A stretch of 64,000 nt of DNA from Pseudeuparius sepicola (lineage: Eukaryota > Arthropoda > Insecta > Coleoptera > Anthribidae), in the NCBI GenBank assembly GCA_963920635.1, contig OY987306.1, positions 14,337,501-14,401,500 on the forward strand, in the 5' to 3' direction. Made by a program: the position numbers and the translations under genes. Each line of letters begins with the position of its first letter. The stretch's first letter is position 1. Shown one piece after another: positions 11,301 to 19,822 of the stretch. The notes below the pieces were generated by a model. That model saw nothing but the letters and a program-made list of their open reading frames with translations, had not been told where the DNA came from and made no database searches.

Positions 11301-12228
11301 TTTCAAACTCATGAATAATGCTGTGTTTGGTAAAACAATGGAAAATATACGTAAACACTCAATCGTTAAACTGATAACTAAATGGGACGGTCGATATGGG
11401 GCTGAAGCACTTATCAGCAAACCAGAATTCAAAGCAGCTGTCATATTTGGGGAAAATTTGGTCGCTGTTGAAATGAAAAAGAGTGAGCTTTATTTTAGCA
11501 AACCAATATATGTGGGGATGTCAATATTAGATCTGGCTAAAACCACAACTTATAATTTCCACTATGGATATATGGTTCCAGAGTTCCATGAAAAGTGCTC
11601 AATTCTGTATACAGATACCGATTCGCTCATTTATGAAATCTGTGAGAAAGATATTTATGAGATAATTCGTAGAGATTGTTATAAATATTTTGATACCTCA
11701 GATTATAGAGAGAACAATGTTTTTGACATTCCACAAGTAAACAAAAAAGTTCTTGGATTTATGAAGGACGAAAATGGCGGTATCCCTATACAAATTTTTG
11801 CCGGTCTCAGATCTAAAATTTATGCAGTTAAGTTGGTTGTTGGTGAAAAAGATTTAGAAGTTAGGCGGAAAAAACTTGAGGAGGATGGGTATGACGATGA
11901 AGAGATTAGGGTGGCATTATTAAATATTGGTTTTACAAAGAAAATTAAGGGTGTGAAAAGGAGCGTAATTACCAATAAAATTACTCTAGAACATTATTTA
12001 GAATGTTTAGATAATTTTAGCATAAAACATATTAATCAAAATTTAATAAAATCAGAAAGACATGCTGTTTATTCATTAGAGCAAAATAAAGTTGCTCTAA
12101 GTCCGCACGATGATAAACGAGTTCTGATTGAGGGGTCATATAATACTCTACCCTGGGGTCATTATTCTACGAAGAAGCGCTCTATTGATGAAAACACAAC
12201 GTCTCCGAAGAAATTTAAAGAATTATAA
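8329..12228 (+). CDS. polB: Protein-primed family B DNA polymerase (Polinton PolB), intact
   Basis: A 1299-residue polymerase expected to replicate the element by protein priming. Visible from the N terminus: a conserved region with DDTLCFAWAL (~267) and HVNLLMI (~354); a C2H2-like finger WFCDRCFHYFY...H...C (~404-428); the exonuclease box VYADLES (~459); a zinc/His block CHICEKAF...VRDHFH...AAHNNCN (~547-583) like a recombination endonuclease VII fold; Exo II YHNLSGYDAHF (~595); Exo III YMKSDILLLTDVF (~747); Pol A DINNQYGWAM (~848); Pol B KLMNNAVFGKTMEN (~993); Pol C YTDTDSLIYE (~1094); and the KxY box RSKIYAVK (~1160). All catalytic acidic residues I can check are present. Length suits Polinton PolB. 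The first Met (8329) opens the ORF; Met17 (8377) is an alternative start. No frameshift was seen. Confidence 0.93.
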   Translation: MRHYIVRYLISSHLLTMPLKDNLKYLYFNISSILSAIQVLFNNDTAENGLRQCTRAVRHLKNQLKTTKTMGEKQKLLSTLANVKTLRSQIKHQQKLGLGLKRRKETASNRVSWNDSETAFNSRIRTGIISNLKHIEPSDFLSDCFMLFKRRVTNILKKEEAVKINSVFAGEFEATKADKVEREIKYFTTSNAPIYRDTDLNQWFTKRITEPILTELEEFQERDSGWTLTKIIHLGININKFLPQLGSSYIELPAPIKRKEACVNIKNDDTLCFAWALVSFLQPADIHSDRTTSYPHPSTVLNLEGLSFPMTIKQIRKFENQNMISVNVYLLKKSNSKFKTYPTYLTKNKKEKHVNLLMIQNHYFDEEADDGQDQTPIHYHYCWIKDLSRLMSPQLSRHHGKKWFCDRCFHYFYSEKKLRQHYEECKHQNDCKVRLPTGDDKFIRFKNFKNKEAVPFVVYADLESILHPIDSGNKYQEHVPAAIEYYVKCSYDPSLSFYRSHRGEDCTSWFAQQMNELAENVETVFLCPYDMELTPEQQANFDNATHCHICEKAFKPNDVKVRDHFHLVPENNYRGAAHNNCNINYKDGVIIPVVYHNLSGYDAHFILKNIANDMPGRIDLLPITKEKYISFTKHINQNLIKFRFIDSFRFMAGSLDSLASYMTEFSNLKSEFTNLNIDQFNLLTKKGVYPYDFMDNFHKFNFESLEDKKHFYNKLEDKNISRKQYEHAQLVWEKFNIKNLGEYTDLYMKSDILLLTDVFEQFRKSCLKTYGLDPAHYYTLPGYTWDCMLYKTRQTLELLTDIDMVSFVERGVRGGLSQCSKRKSVVNNKYVPNFDSSKPSKYLRYFDINNQYGWAMSQFLPYGGFKWSDSNIDVTTIPDDSSKGYMLEVDLEYPESLHDLHKDLPFCPEHRKPGESLASRNIKNVKLLATLHNKEKYIIHYRAMKQALAHGLVLKKIHRVLQFNQSPWLKSYIDLNTKLRKAAANEFEKNLFKLMNNAVFGKTMENIRKHSIVKLITKWDGRYGAEALISKPEFKAAVIFGENLVAVEMKKSELYFSKPIYVGMSILDLAKTTTYNFHYGYMVPEFHEKCSILYTDTDSLIYEICEKDIYEIIRRDCYKYFDTSDYRENNVFDIPQVNKKVLGFMKDENGGIPIQIFAGLRSKIYAVKLVVGEKDLEVRRKKLEEDGYDDEEIRVALLNIGFTKKIKGVKRSVITNKITLEHYLECLDNFSIKHINQNLIKSERHAVYSLEQNKVALSPHDDKRVLIEGSYNTLPWGHYSTKKRSIDENTTSPKKFKEL

Positions 12229-12294
12229 TTTTTTATATAAAAATAGTAGGCGGGGGGATAGCTTCATTCGCAAAATATCCGCTGAGCCGTCAAT

Positions 12295-12838
12295 ATGCCT
12301 AAGGAGTGCGATTGGGGTAGACCCTGTAGTTGTAGGGACTGCACCCCGAATTGAAAGAAATGTGTGAAATGTGTGGGGAAGATATAAGGCATACAAAGTT
12401 GGATCTCACTATGCAAGGGATAGAAAATGCATATCATACTATAATTTTATATCATGCTGCTATAAATGTTATCAACTTTACCATGGAATCAGAGAGACGG
12501 CGCGGTTTCGTGAAATGAATAATCAGGTGATGGGGCTGCCAGAAATTTTAGAGACAGATAATCTACAAACAATTCTCAAGAAATTTTTTATTTTACAAAT
12601 TGCAAATATTGAAAATTTCCGTAAAATTACTGAAGATCACCTCTTGGTGAAAATATGTGTAACTCTTGGCAGCAATAAACTGCGTTATGCTAGATATTTC
12701 CCAACAATGTGTTTTATCCAAAGAAGAGGATCCACTCCGCTGGTTCGAGAACAATCTACTTGATAAGGCTGTCCAAGAACTAGATGCATACAAAAACCCT
12801 GCTATACAAACTATGTCGTTAGAATGTGTTGTTATATA
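12295..12838 (+). pseudogene. Small Cys-rich protein gene downstream of PolB, frameshifted
   Basis: Coding-like sequence begins 66 bp after the PolB stop with ATG and MPKECDWGRPCSCRDC, then shifts frame to EMCEMCGEDIRHTKLD, shifts again to a segment with LPEILETDNLQTILKKFF, and again to DPLRWFENNLLDKAVQELDA, ending at TAG near 12838. Three single-base-type shifts break what would be about 180 residues. The CxC/CxxC pairs suggest a zinc-binding N terminus, followed by a probably helical region. I do not recognise the family. Its place beside PolB suggests it is a second element gene. Decay here contrasts with the intact polymerase. Confidence 0.6.
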
Positions 12839-12977
12839 GAATTTAAGACTAAAAATTTTATACCATAAATTAATAAATAAAAATTATATATTTTTAATAA
12901 AATTGTTTTTGATTAACATTATTACCAACAAAAAGTTAAATTCAAATATATGGCAAGGTACAAACTTTCAGACAGAC

Positions 12978-13093
12978 ACGTTCTGACAGATACGTTTTGA
13001 CAGTTACGTTTTGACAGGTACATTTTGACAGTTACGTCACGTTTTGACAGTTACGTGACATTTGACGTTTACATGACATTTTTGACAGTTACG
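12978..13093 (+). repeat. 14-bp tandem repeat (ACGTTTTGACAGTT) in the Polinton core
   Basis: Seven imperfect units of ACGTTTTGACAGTT, some extended to 19 bp by an extra ACGTC, lie in the gene-free stretch after the small gene (12839-13585). Confidence 0.75.
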
Positions 13094-13109
13094 CACCGTT
13101 TTCACGGTA

Positions 13110-13560
13110 TCCTTTGAAGGATTCGGCTCCGGGGGCCTTTCAGGCTACCTCTTAGTGTGAGAATTTTTTAGGCTTGTAAAAAAAAGTTAAAAAATATTAA
13201 ATGGTAAAGTAAGGGAAAGGTCTGAAAATAAAACAATAAAGATATTTAAACATATATAAGGCCCCCGGACCCGCTACCTGACAGGCGTCCCTCGTGATGC
13301 AAGCGCATCCACAGATAAACCTTTTGGATGCTTAAGGTGGACCGCAACCCTCTTGTGGGCTTCCTAGGAATTTTTTACACATTCATGCAAGTACCCCTCA
13401 ACTTGACCCAACGCAAGCTTATTGAACCTAATTTACCTTTTAAGATTACCCGAATTCTTTGCCTTTAAGGCCCCCGGATCCGCCCCCTTAATCCGTTTTG
13501 GCTTGGCTGTTTATTCTGAACTAAAATTTTAAAAATAGAATCTCTACTCGTTGGCTAGCT
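13110..13560 (+). repeat. Scattered TIR-type modules inside the Polinton core
   Basis: Pieces such as GGCCCCCGGACCCGCTACC and CTGACAGGCGTCCCTCG with TGCAAGCGC (13260-13312), and GGCCCCCGGATCCGCCCCC (13470-13488), are diverged copies of the modules in the TIRs. No coding sequence is seen. Confidence 0.6.
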
Positions 13561-13585
13561 ACCTTTCAGTTTTATGAGCATTATA

Positions 13586-13697
13586 CAGGGTGGTCCAATT
13601 AAAATGGAAGCACCTCCGTAAAATTTTTGAGCAAAATAGAAATTTTAAATCATCTGGCGAGTGTGTCATGGAATCCCCTAAAACCAGTTGTATGGAG
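13586..13697 (+). mobile_element. Fragment of a mariner-like/MITE terminus abutting the right TIR
   Basis: CAGGGTGGTCCAATTAAAATG preceded by TA, then AGCAAAATAGAAATTTTAAA and CATCTGGCGAGTGTG, resembles the terminus of the MITE at 48272-48948. It ends where Polinton arm homology starts, with no second terminus, so it is a remnant. Confidence 0.55.
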
Positions 13698-16600
13698 AAT
13701 ATTTGTTCTTAGTTCTACAGTGTCGTAGGACTAAATTATTAAGGGTCTAAGTGGCTAACCAACGATTTTTCGATCCACTCTATGCATATTTTTCTTTGTA
13801 CACCGCATGCGCGAATTGAATCATGGATAGACGTATCGAGGAAGCCCTCGTCCAATAAAGGTAAAAACGCATTAAATAGCGTTTGTTATTTTTTAAAAAT
13901 ATTTTTCTGTCGCCTAATATTTACTCCTATTAATATAATGTAATGTGTGATTTCATACCACCCACATCCGCAAGCGGAAAGCTGATATTGAGCGTTCCAG
14001 AAGTCGTTGTAAAAAAATTATATTTTTACCTATATATTATCGATGGTAGAGGCCGTTGGGTTAACTGTTCTGAATAGCGGATTGCCATTTCCAACGATGA
14101 GATGAGTACAACGAGTGGTCACATGACTTTTTGGTTCATACTACCCCCCATCCCTTAAATGTTGCGGTTGGTATGACTGACGTTAATATTCACCCCTCTT
14201 TGACGCCCTATGATCTGAGTATGATACGATGATTGATAACATCATGGGGTCACACCCAAAAATTTTTTGTTTGTATTTATGAATAAACTTTCGTTCGCTC
14301 TGTTGCGTGACGCCACATGTTACATTACTTTTGTTCACTCTGTAGAGCTAAAGATAGCTCTACATATATTTTATGTTATAATTAACATTTTTTCCACGAC
14401 GGTCTCAAGACATTTCAAAGTTCCTTTAAGGCTCCCGGAACCGCCACCTGAAACGTACCCAGGTGCAAGCGCCTGCGCAGATAACGTTTTGCACCCATTC
14501 TTACCTGAAGATACCTTTTGGATTTATGTCATGATATTCGCCTTTTGGATACCTGTTTATCTGAACTAAAATTCTAAAAATAGAACCACCGTAACCTGGT
14601 GACAGCCGACGCTTGTGTTTCTGCTGCATTGATATAAAATATTCTAAGCCATCTTAATCGAAATTAAGGCATAATTAGGGGTTTTTAACATTGGATCCTT
14701 TTTCCTGACGAAGAGACGTTTAGAACGAGATGTCACAAGACCATTTTGTCCTCTAGCCCCACCCCTTTAATGTTACCCGAAAATTTAAATCTTGATTACC
14801 TACCTTTACCTCCTGAAAGGCTTGTTGGAATTTTTAGTTAACTGGAGCCTGATCCTCTTAGGACGCGCCGTGGAGATATCTGGAAGATGACATTGCTACA
14901 TGTCGGATGAATTCGAACCTTTAAGGCCCAACGATATATTTTTATTTATCCTTTACGGCCCCCGGATCCGCCCCCTGGAACTTTGCCTGACAGGTGCCCC
15001 TCGAGGTGCAAGCGCCTGCGCAGGCTTTCTCGGTTTTCCACGTGATTGATCATGTCTGAATATTTTTTTATCTTGTTTAACGGCAACCTGTCGGATACCT
15101 GATTATTATCAACTGAACATTTTAAGATTATTATATTTTCAATATCACCTTACATTTACCTGAAAGGCTACCCTGTATCTAAGTTTTTCTCTCTCCCAAT
15201 ATAAAATACCTAAGTACCACCCTGGTCTAACTTTTATTCACCCTGTATTTTTTTTTTCACTCTTAATCTTACATTTTTTCTCTCACCCTGTATATTTACA
15301 TACCATTTGTTTGCTCTGTATTTTTCTCTCACCAAGCCTGACCTAACTACCACCCTGTATTTTCCCTCTTAATCTTACATTTTTCTTACATTTCTCTCTC
15401 ACCCTGTATATATTTTTCTCTTAATCTTACATTTTTCCTATATTTTTATCTCACCCTGTATTTATTTTTCTCTCTTAATCTTACATTTTTCTTATATTTC
15501 TCTCTCATCATATTTAACCTAACTTATGTTCACTCTATATATTTTTCTCTTCATATTTGTTCACTCTATATTTTTCTCTCGTCATAACCTAACTTTAGTT
15601 CACTCTCAATTTTTCTCTTAATCTTAAATTTTTCTTATATTTTTTCTCACCATCTCTGACATAACTACCACCCTGTATTTTCCCTCTTAATCTTACATTT
15701 TTCTTATATTTCTCTCTCACCATATTTAACCTAACTTTTGTTCACTCTATATTTTTCTTAACCTAACTTTTGGTCACCCTGTATATTTTTTCTCTTAACC
15801 TTATATTTTTTCTTTAATTTTTTCTCACCAACCCTGACCCAACTACCACCCTGTATTTGTTCTCTTAATCACGCATTTTTCTTATATTTTAAGACATTTC
15901 CAAGAAATGAGATTTTGCGCTCGAATTTTGTCGCTGGGTATAATTCTAAAAATAGAACCGTCGCGATAACTGAACGCTTCCGCTTTCGGAATACGGGTTT
16001 TCCACATTAGATTTTTACTAGCTTTAAATCTAACTCTTCCTATAAGGCTCCCGGAGCCGCCCCCTTTAACGCTACCTGACAGGCGTCCCTCGAGGTGCAA
16101 GCGCCTGCGCAGATAACGTTTTGAAATGAAGTTCCGACGAGTCTCCGAAGGTTCTATTACGTCATACCTGTCAGATACCTGATCTTACCTGAATATTTTT
16201 CATTTACCTGGATATTCTCAACGGAACATTTTAAGAATATTATATTTATATTTCAAGAAAATATTTACCTGAAAGGTTACCTAAATGACATCTCGGAATT
16301 TCCCGGAATTTCTATTTTCACACGATTGACTGCGCTCTTATTTATAGCCTACCATATTTTTTAATTTATCAATTATCAGCAGCCTGACAGGCCCCCTTTA
16401 ACGCCACCTGACAAGTCCCTTCTTAGGATGCTAGCGCTTGCGCAGATGTCAAGAGATTTTCTAAGATTTTTTCCAAATAGCATTTTTTAGTCAACAAATC
16501 TGTTCTAAATATGTCCGATTTCACCCTATTTACCCATTAAGGTTCCCGAAAGGCGAAATTCTATATGTTTTTCTCTCTTAATCTCACATTTTTCTTATAT

Positions 16601-18567
16601 TTCTCTCACCCTATATAGACGCAGCCTGACAGGCCCCCTTTAACGCTACCTGAAATTCTATATATTTTTCTCTTACATTTTTCCTTATATTTCTCTCTCA
16701 CCCTGTATATATTTGTCACTCTTACATTTTTCTTATATTCCTCTCTGACCCTATATAGACGCAGCCTGACAGGCAGCCTTTAACGCTACCTGACAAGTCG
16801 TTTCTTAGGATGCTAGCGCTTGCGCAGATGTCAAGAGATTTTCTAAGATTTTTTCCAAATAGCATTTTTTAGTCAACAAATCCGTTCTAAATATGTCCGA
16901 TTTCACCCTATTTACCCATTAAGGTTCCCGAAAGGCGAAATTCTATATGTTTTTCTCTCTTAATCTCACATTTTTCTTATATTTCTCTCACCCTATATAG
17001 ACGCAGCCTGACAGGCCCCCTTTAACGCTACCTGAAATTCTATATATTTTTCTCTTACATTTTTCCTTATATTTCTCTCTCACCCTGTATATATTTGTCA
17101 CTCTTACATTTTTCTTATATTCCTCTCTGACCCTATATAGACGCAGCCTGACAGGCAGCCTTTACGCTACCTGACAAGTCGCTTCTTAGGATGCTAGCGC
17201 TTGCGCAGATGTCAAGAGATTTTCTAAGATGTTTTCCAAGTACCATTTTCAACAAATCCGTTCTAAATATGTCCGATTTCACCCTATTTACCCATTAAGG
17301 TTCCCGAAAGGCGAAATTCTATATGTTTTTCTCTCTTAATCTCACATTTTTCTTATATTTCTCTCACCCTATATAGACGCAGCCTGACAGGCCCCCTTTA
17401 ACGCTACCTGAAATTCTATATATTTTTCTCTTACATTTTTCCTTATATTTCTCTCTCACCCTGTATATATTTGTCTCTCTTACATTTTTCTTATATTTCT
17501 CTCACCCTGTATATATTTGTCACTCTTACATTTTTCTTATATTCCTCTCTCACCCTATATAGACGCAGCCTGACAGGCAGCCTTTAACGCTACCTGACAA
17601 GTCCCTTCTTACGATGCTAGCGCCTGCGCAGATGTCAAGAGATTTTCTAAGATTTTTTTCAAATAGCATTTTCAACAAATCCGTTCTAAATATGTCCGAT
17701 TTCACCCTATTTACCCATTAAGGTTCCCGAAAGGCGAAATTCTATATATTTTTCTTATATTTCTCTCTCACCCTGTATATATTTTACTCTCTTAATCTCA
17801 CCCTATATAGACGCAGCCTGACAGGCCCCCTTTAACGCTACCTGAAATTCTATATATTTTCTCTTACATTTTTCTTATATTCCACTCTCACCCTGTATAT
17901 ATTTATCACTCTTACATTTTTCTTATATTCCTCTCTCACCCTGTATATATTTACCAAATTTTATTTGTATTTTTCTCATATTTAACCTAACTTCACTCTA
18001 TTCTCTCTCACATTTTTTCTTATATTTTAAGACATTTCCAAGAAATGGAATTTGCGCTCGATTTTGATTATTTCACTCGACATAATATTCTAAAAATAGA
18101 ACCGCTGATAACTGAACGCTTCCTCTATCGGAATACGGGTTTTCCACATTACATTTTTATTAGCTTTAAATCTAACTCTCCCTCTCAGGCCCCCGGATCC
18201 GCAGCCTGACAGGCTCCCTTTAACGCTACCTGACAGGTGCCCTCTTAGGGTGCAAGCGCGCGTGCGCCCAAACGAGGTACACTTTCCCTCCAATAACCTC
18301 GCCCGACGCGGATGGCGGGAACGCACCATGACTCGGCCTGATTCGAACATCTTCGGATGGGGTCGGATATCTTCGGACACTCTCGGACCATCTCGCGACC
18401 TGATTGGCTGTGACGTCACAAGGAAGCGGACATCTTCGAGTCTGATTGGGGGAAAGGAGCTTAGGAGGAAAGTGGAGGGGGTAATTTTGGTCGAAATTTT
18501 GCAATTTTATCTTATATGGGAAATTAACATAGGATTGGTGGTCCCGTACTCTCATACCTTTACTACT
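13698..18567 (-). repeat. Right terminal inverted repeat of the Polinton (4.9 kb)
   Basis: Reverse-complement partner of 3956-7864. It is about 1 kb longer because of two additional copies of a ~381-bp module and a ~130-bp block near 18085-18230 that the left arm lacks. The outer end contains a perfect TGACGTCA (18411-18418) that is altered in the left arm. No genes are recognised. Confidence 0.9.
16427..17990 (-). repeat. ~381-bp tandem modules in the right TIR (four copies)
   Basis: GATGCTAGCG landmarks fall at 16427, 16809, 17190 and 17613 (spacings 382, 381, 423). Each module also carries TTTCACCCTATTTACCCATT and the TATATAGACGCAGCCTGACA block. The left arm has only two such landmarks (near 4757 and 5185). 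Confidence 0.85.
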
Positions 18568-18573
18568 CAGCCA
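18568..18573. other. 6-bp target-site duplication (CAGCCA) of the Polinton, right copy
   Basis: Matches 3950-3955 exactly and marks the right edge of the Polinton; jockey coding sequence resumes directly after it. Confidence 0.92.
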
Positions 18574-19820
18574 TTCCAAAGAAACGCCCCTAATGGCATA
18601 CTTCTCCGCCTTGTTCAACAGACATCCATGATCTACACAATCGAACGCCTTTGACAAATCACAAAAAATGCCAATAGGGCATTCACTGTTTTCTAATTGT
18701 GGGATTAGATTATTCATAAAATTGTGAATTGCATCGACTGTACTGAGCCCCTGTCGAAAACCGAACTGGCTTTCGGATAGTACCTTTGAATTAGACAGGA
18801 ATGTATTTAGTCTGTCTAAATAACAATATTCAAATATTTTTGACAAAGCGGGACAGAGCGCAATCGGCCGGTAATTATTAACATCGGTACGGTCCCCACT
18901 TTTAAATAGTGGTTTGATTTACTCAATTTTAGCCTTTCTGGAAAAATTCCTTCAGAGAACGATAGATTAATAAGATATAATAAAGGAGAGAGCAAATTAT
19001 CCAGGCACCGCTTTAGAAGGTAACCAGGTATCTCATCAAAACCCGCAGAGGCCTTTGATTTTAATCTATTTTTGATCAAACTAAATAGTTCAAACTCAGT
19101 GAAGGGAAACAAAAACATGGTGCATACATTTATGTCTATGATATCAGTATATTGTAATCGAGGAATTTTTGATATAATGTTTCTTGGTGCATCTTTGAAA
19201 AAATTATTAAATTTATTAGCAATCTGCTCTAATTCCGTCACAACGCCGTTATTATCTTTTAACTGAAAATCATGTATTATAGTATTTTTTCCTTTGTTTG
19301 TAAGTGAGTTTACTACATTCGACAAACACTTGGGTGAATTTTGTGCTGAAGATATTTTATTCTGATAGAAACTTTTAATAGCATTTTTTACAAGCATTCT
19401 ATGTTTGTTCCTTGAATTACAATAAATTCTCCGCAAGTCGGGATAATTCTTACTCAAGATGTACAAGTCTTTAAGTTTTTTACTTGACTCCCTCACATAA
19501 TGGCTCACCCAGTGCCGGTCGTTTCTCCTTACATGGAAGTTTTTAAGTAGGAAATTACTATTAAAATAGTATAAGAATATATCGTGAAATTCATTGAAAG
19601 CATCATTAATATTACTTTTTGAAAAGACAGCATCCCACTCCTCCAAAGACAAATCATGTATAAAATTTTCAACATTCGTCTTGCTGAAATTGCGTCTTAC
19701 ACTCAAATGTTTCCTTTCATTGCGAATTAGTTGAATATTAAATAAAACTGCATTATGATCGGAAAAATCCACATTCACCACCTTACACTGAGACTCCATA
19801 CTTGAAAAGATATGGTCCAG
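18574..19820 (-). pseudogene. Jockey-like endonuclease C-terminus and RT N-terminal half
   Basis: On the minus strand from 19820: LDHIFSS and VNVDFSDHNAVLF (the SDH motif closing the endonuclease), a linker, then RT sequence ASAGFDEIPGYLLKRC, a frameshift near 18910, and SESQFGFRQGLSTVDAIH and IFCDLSKAFDCVDH (RT motif A with catalytic Asp). It ends at WLSS, where the Polinton enters. It fits with 3949 on the other side of the Polinton. The frameshift and two insertions make it non-functional. Confidence 0.82.
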
Positions 19821-19822
19821 TA

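Larger units (their letters stand above)
3956..18567 (+). mobile_element. Polinton/Maverick-type DNA transposon with giant TIRs, PolB only
   Basis: The element is 14,612 bp, starts AGTAGTAAAGG and ends CCTTTACTACT, and is flanked by a 6-bp duplication. AG...CT ends, 6-bp duplications and a protein-primed family B polymerase are together diagnostic of Polintons. Inverted repeats occupy 3956-7864 and 13698-18567, leaving a 5.8-kb core with the polymerase gene and a decayed small gene. I see no integrase, FtsK/HerA-type ATPase, adenoviral-type protease or capsid gene in either strand. The intact 3.9-kb ORF and closely matching inverted repeats suggest recent movement. It is nested in the RT domain of the jockey-like element. 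Confidence 0.9.

Noticed and set aside
8329..12228. PolB as evidence for a free bacteriophage or adenovirus-like genome
   Set aside because: Motifs are of the protein-primed class, but the termini, duplication and nesting in a jockey element show an integrated Polinton.
3956..18567. Inverted assembly artefact as explanation of the giant palindromic arrangement
   Set aside because: The exact 6-bp target duplication, AG/CT ends, unique core and differing module numbers in the arms fit a real insertion better.
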